From NCBI RefSeq assembly GCF_052115025.1, contig NZ_JBFRFW010000017.1, forward strand, positions 150,163-214,162: a stretch of DNA of 64,000 nt, in the 5' to 3' direction. Origin of the DNA: Bradyrhizobium_A sp052115025 (lineage in GTDB: Bacteria > Pseudomonadota > Alphaproteobacteria > Rhizobiales > Xanthobacteraceae). The notes under the pieces were generated by a model. It saw only the letters and a list, made by a program, of their open reading frames with translations. It was not told where the DNA came from and did not search any database. The position numbers and the translations under genes are program-made. This document shows, piece after piece, positions 63,843 through 64,000 of this stretch (positions are counted from its first letter, which is position 1; every line of letters begins with the position of its first letter).

Positions 63843-64000
63843 TTATCCCAGCATTTGCTGCGGCAGCCAGGTGGCGAGCAGCGGGAAGAGAATAAGGATG
63901 ACGAGGCGGATCAGGTCGGTGATCACGAAGGGCAGCACGCCGACGAAGATCGTCGACATGTTGACGTCCTTGATCACGCTCTTGATCACGAACACGTTCA
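63843..64000 (-). CDS. tarM: TRAP transporter large permease subunit (C-terminal end only), TarM-like
   Basis: The last 52 residues, ending at the TAA (63843-63845): VFVIKSVIKDVNMSTIFVGV, LPFVITDLIRLVILILFPLL and ATWLPQQMLG. FVIK..V.DV..STIF.GVLPF is the conserved C-terminus of DctM-type TRAP membrane subunits; the gene enters from beyond the right edge. Location next to CouP/CouAB-like genes matches TarPQM of R. palustris, a second importer for coumarate-type acids. Confidence 0.82.
   Translation of the reverse strand, partial: NVFVIKSVIKDVNMSTIFVGVLPFVITDLIRLVILILFPLLATWLPQQMLG

Overview
The window reads as the chromosome of a GC-rich alphaproteobacterium of the Bradyrhizobiaceae/Nitrobacteraceae. 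Gene content and gene order are closest to what I recall of Rhodopseudomonas palustris and Bradyrhizobium. The pointers are a CycM-type membrane-anchored cytochrome c, a pimFABCDE dicarboxylate operon, a CouPSTU/TarPQM-like aromatic-acid locus, a cpa/tad pilus locus with CtrA-like promoter boxes, and a palindromic intergenic repeat of the type common in this family. No database was searched, so the genus is an inference. I see no rRNA, tRNA, CRISPR array, insertion sequence, phage gene or origin. Almost everything is intact, ordinary chromosomal coding sequence.

Layout. 1-436 (-): N-terminal part of a urea ABC transporter binding protein (urtA), with a good sigma-54 promoter match upstream. 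980-3231 (+): a cold/translation group made of a DEAD-box helicase, a tailed second IF-1 and a CspA-type protein. 3344-15511: a Flp/Tad pilus locus. Two TadE-like minor pilins and a lone CpaC-N-domain protein lie on the minus strand. Flp pilin, CpaA and a cpaBCDEF-tadBC operon lie on the plus strand, and TadD closes the locus on the minus strand. 15653-17873 (+): an M17 aminopeptidase overlapping an NlpC/P60 peptidase. 17913-25628 (-): a Yej-type peptide ABC importer with two tandem binding proteins. 25833-33354: cycM (-), then kdsB, pheA, metF and metH (+). 33459-37328: a GST, a MerR regulator with a textbook MerR promoter, a GNAT acetyltransferase and glycerol kinase.

37485-45755 (-) is a complete pimFABCDE-like operon: CoA ligase, two acyl-CoA dehydrogenase subunits, fused hydratase/dehydrogenase, thiolase and an SDR. 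Together these activate and beta-oxidise dicarboxylic or fatty acids. A divergent IclR-type regulator follows, then a LIV-family ABC importer (livGFHM) with two near-duplicate binding proteins, each with its own terminator (45927-52994). This importer probably supplies the pim pathway. 53333-54619 is a type-2 glycerate kinase.

54668-64000 is a phenylpropanoid (p-coumarate/ferulate) module. It contains a MarR regulator (CouR-like), a LIV-type importer in which one permease is fused to its ATPase, the binding protein (CouP-like), a feruloyl/coumaroyl-CoA synthetase, a crotonase, a DUF3237 protein and the end of a TRAP large permease. Two strong AT-rich palindromes sit at its regulated promoters. 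Uptake, CoA activation and chain shortening of lignin-type acids are thus encoded beside the dicarboxylate operon that could take ring-cleavage products onward. I found no clearly undescribed system. The most useful leads are regulatory: CtrA boxes, the IclR site, the paired MarR palindromes, the MerR leaderless promoter and the sigma-54 site.
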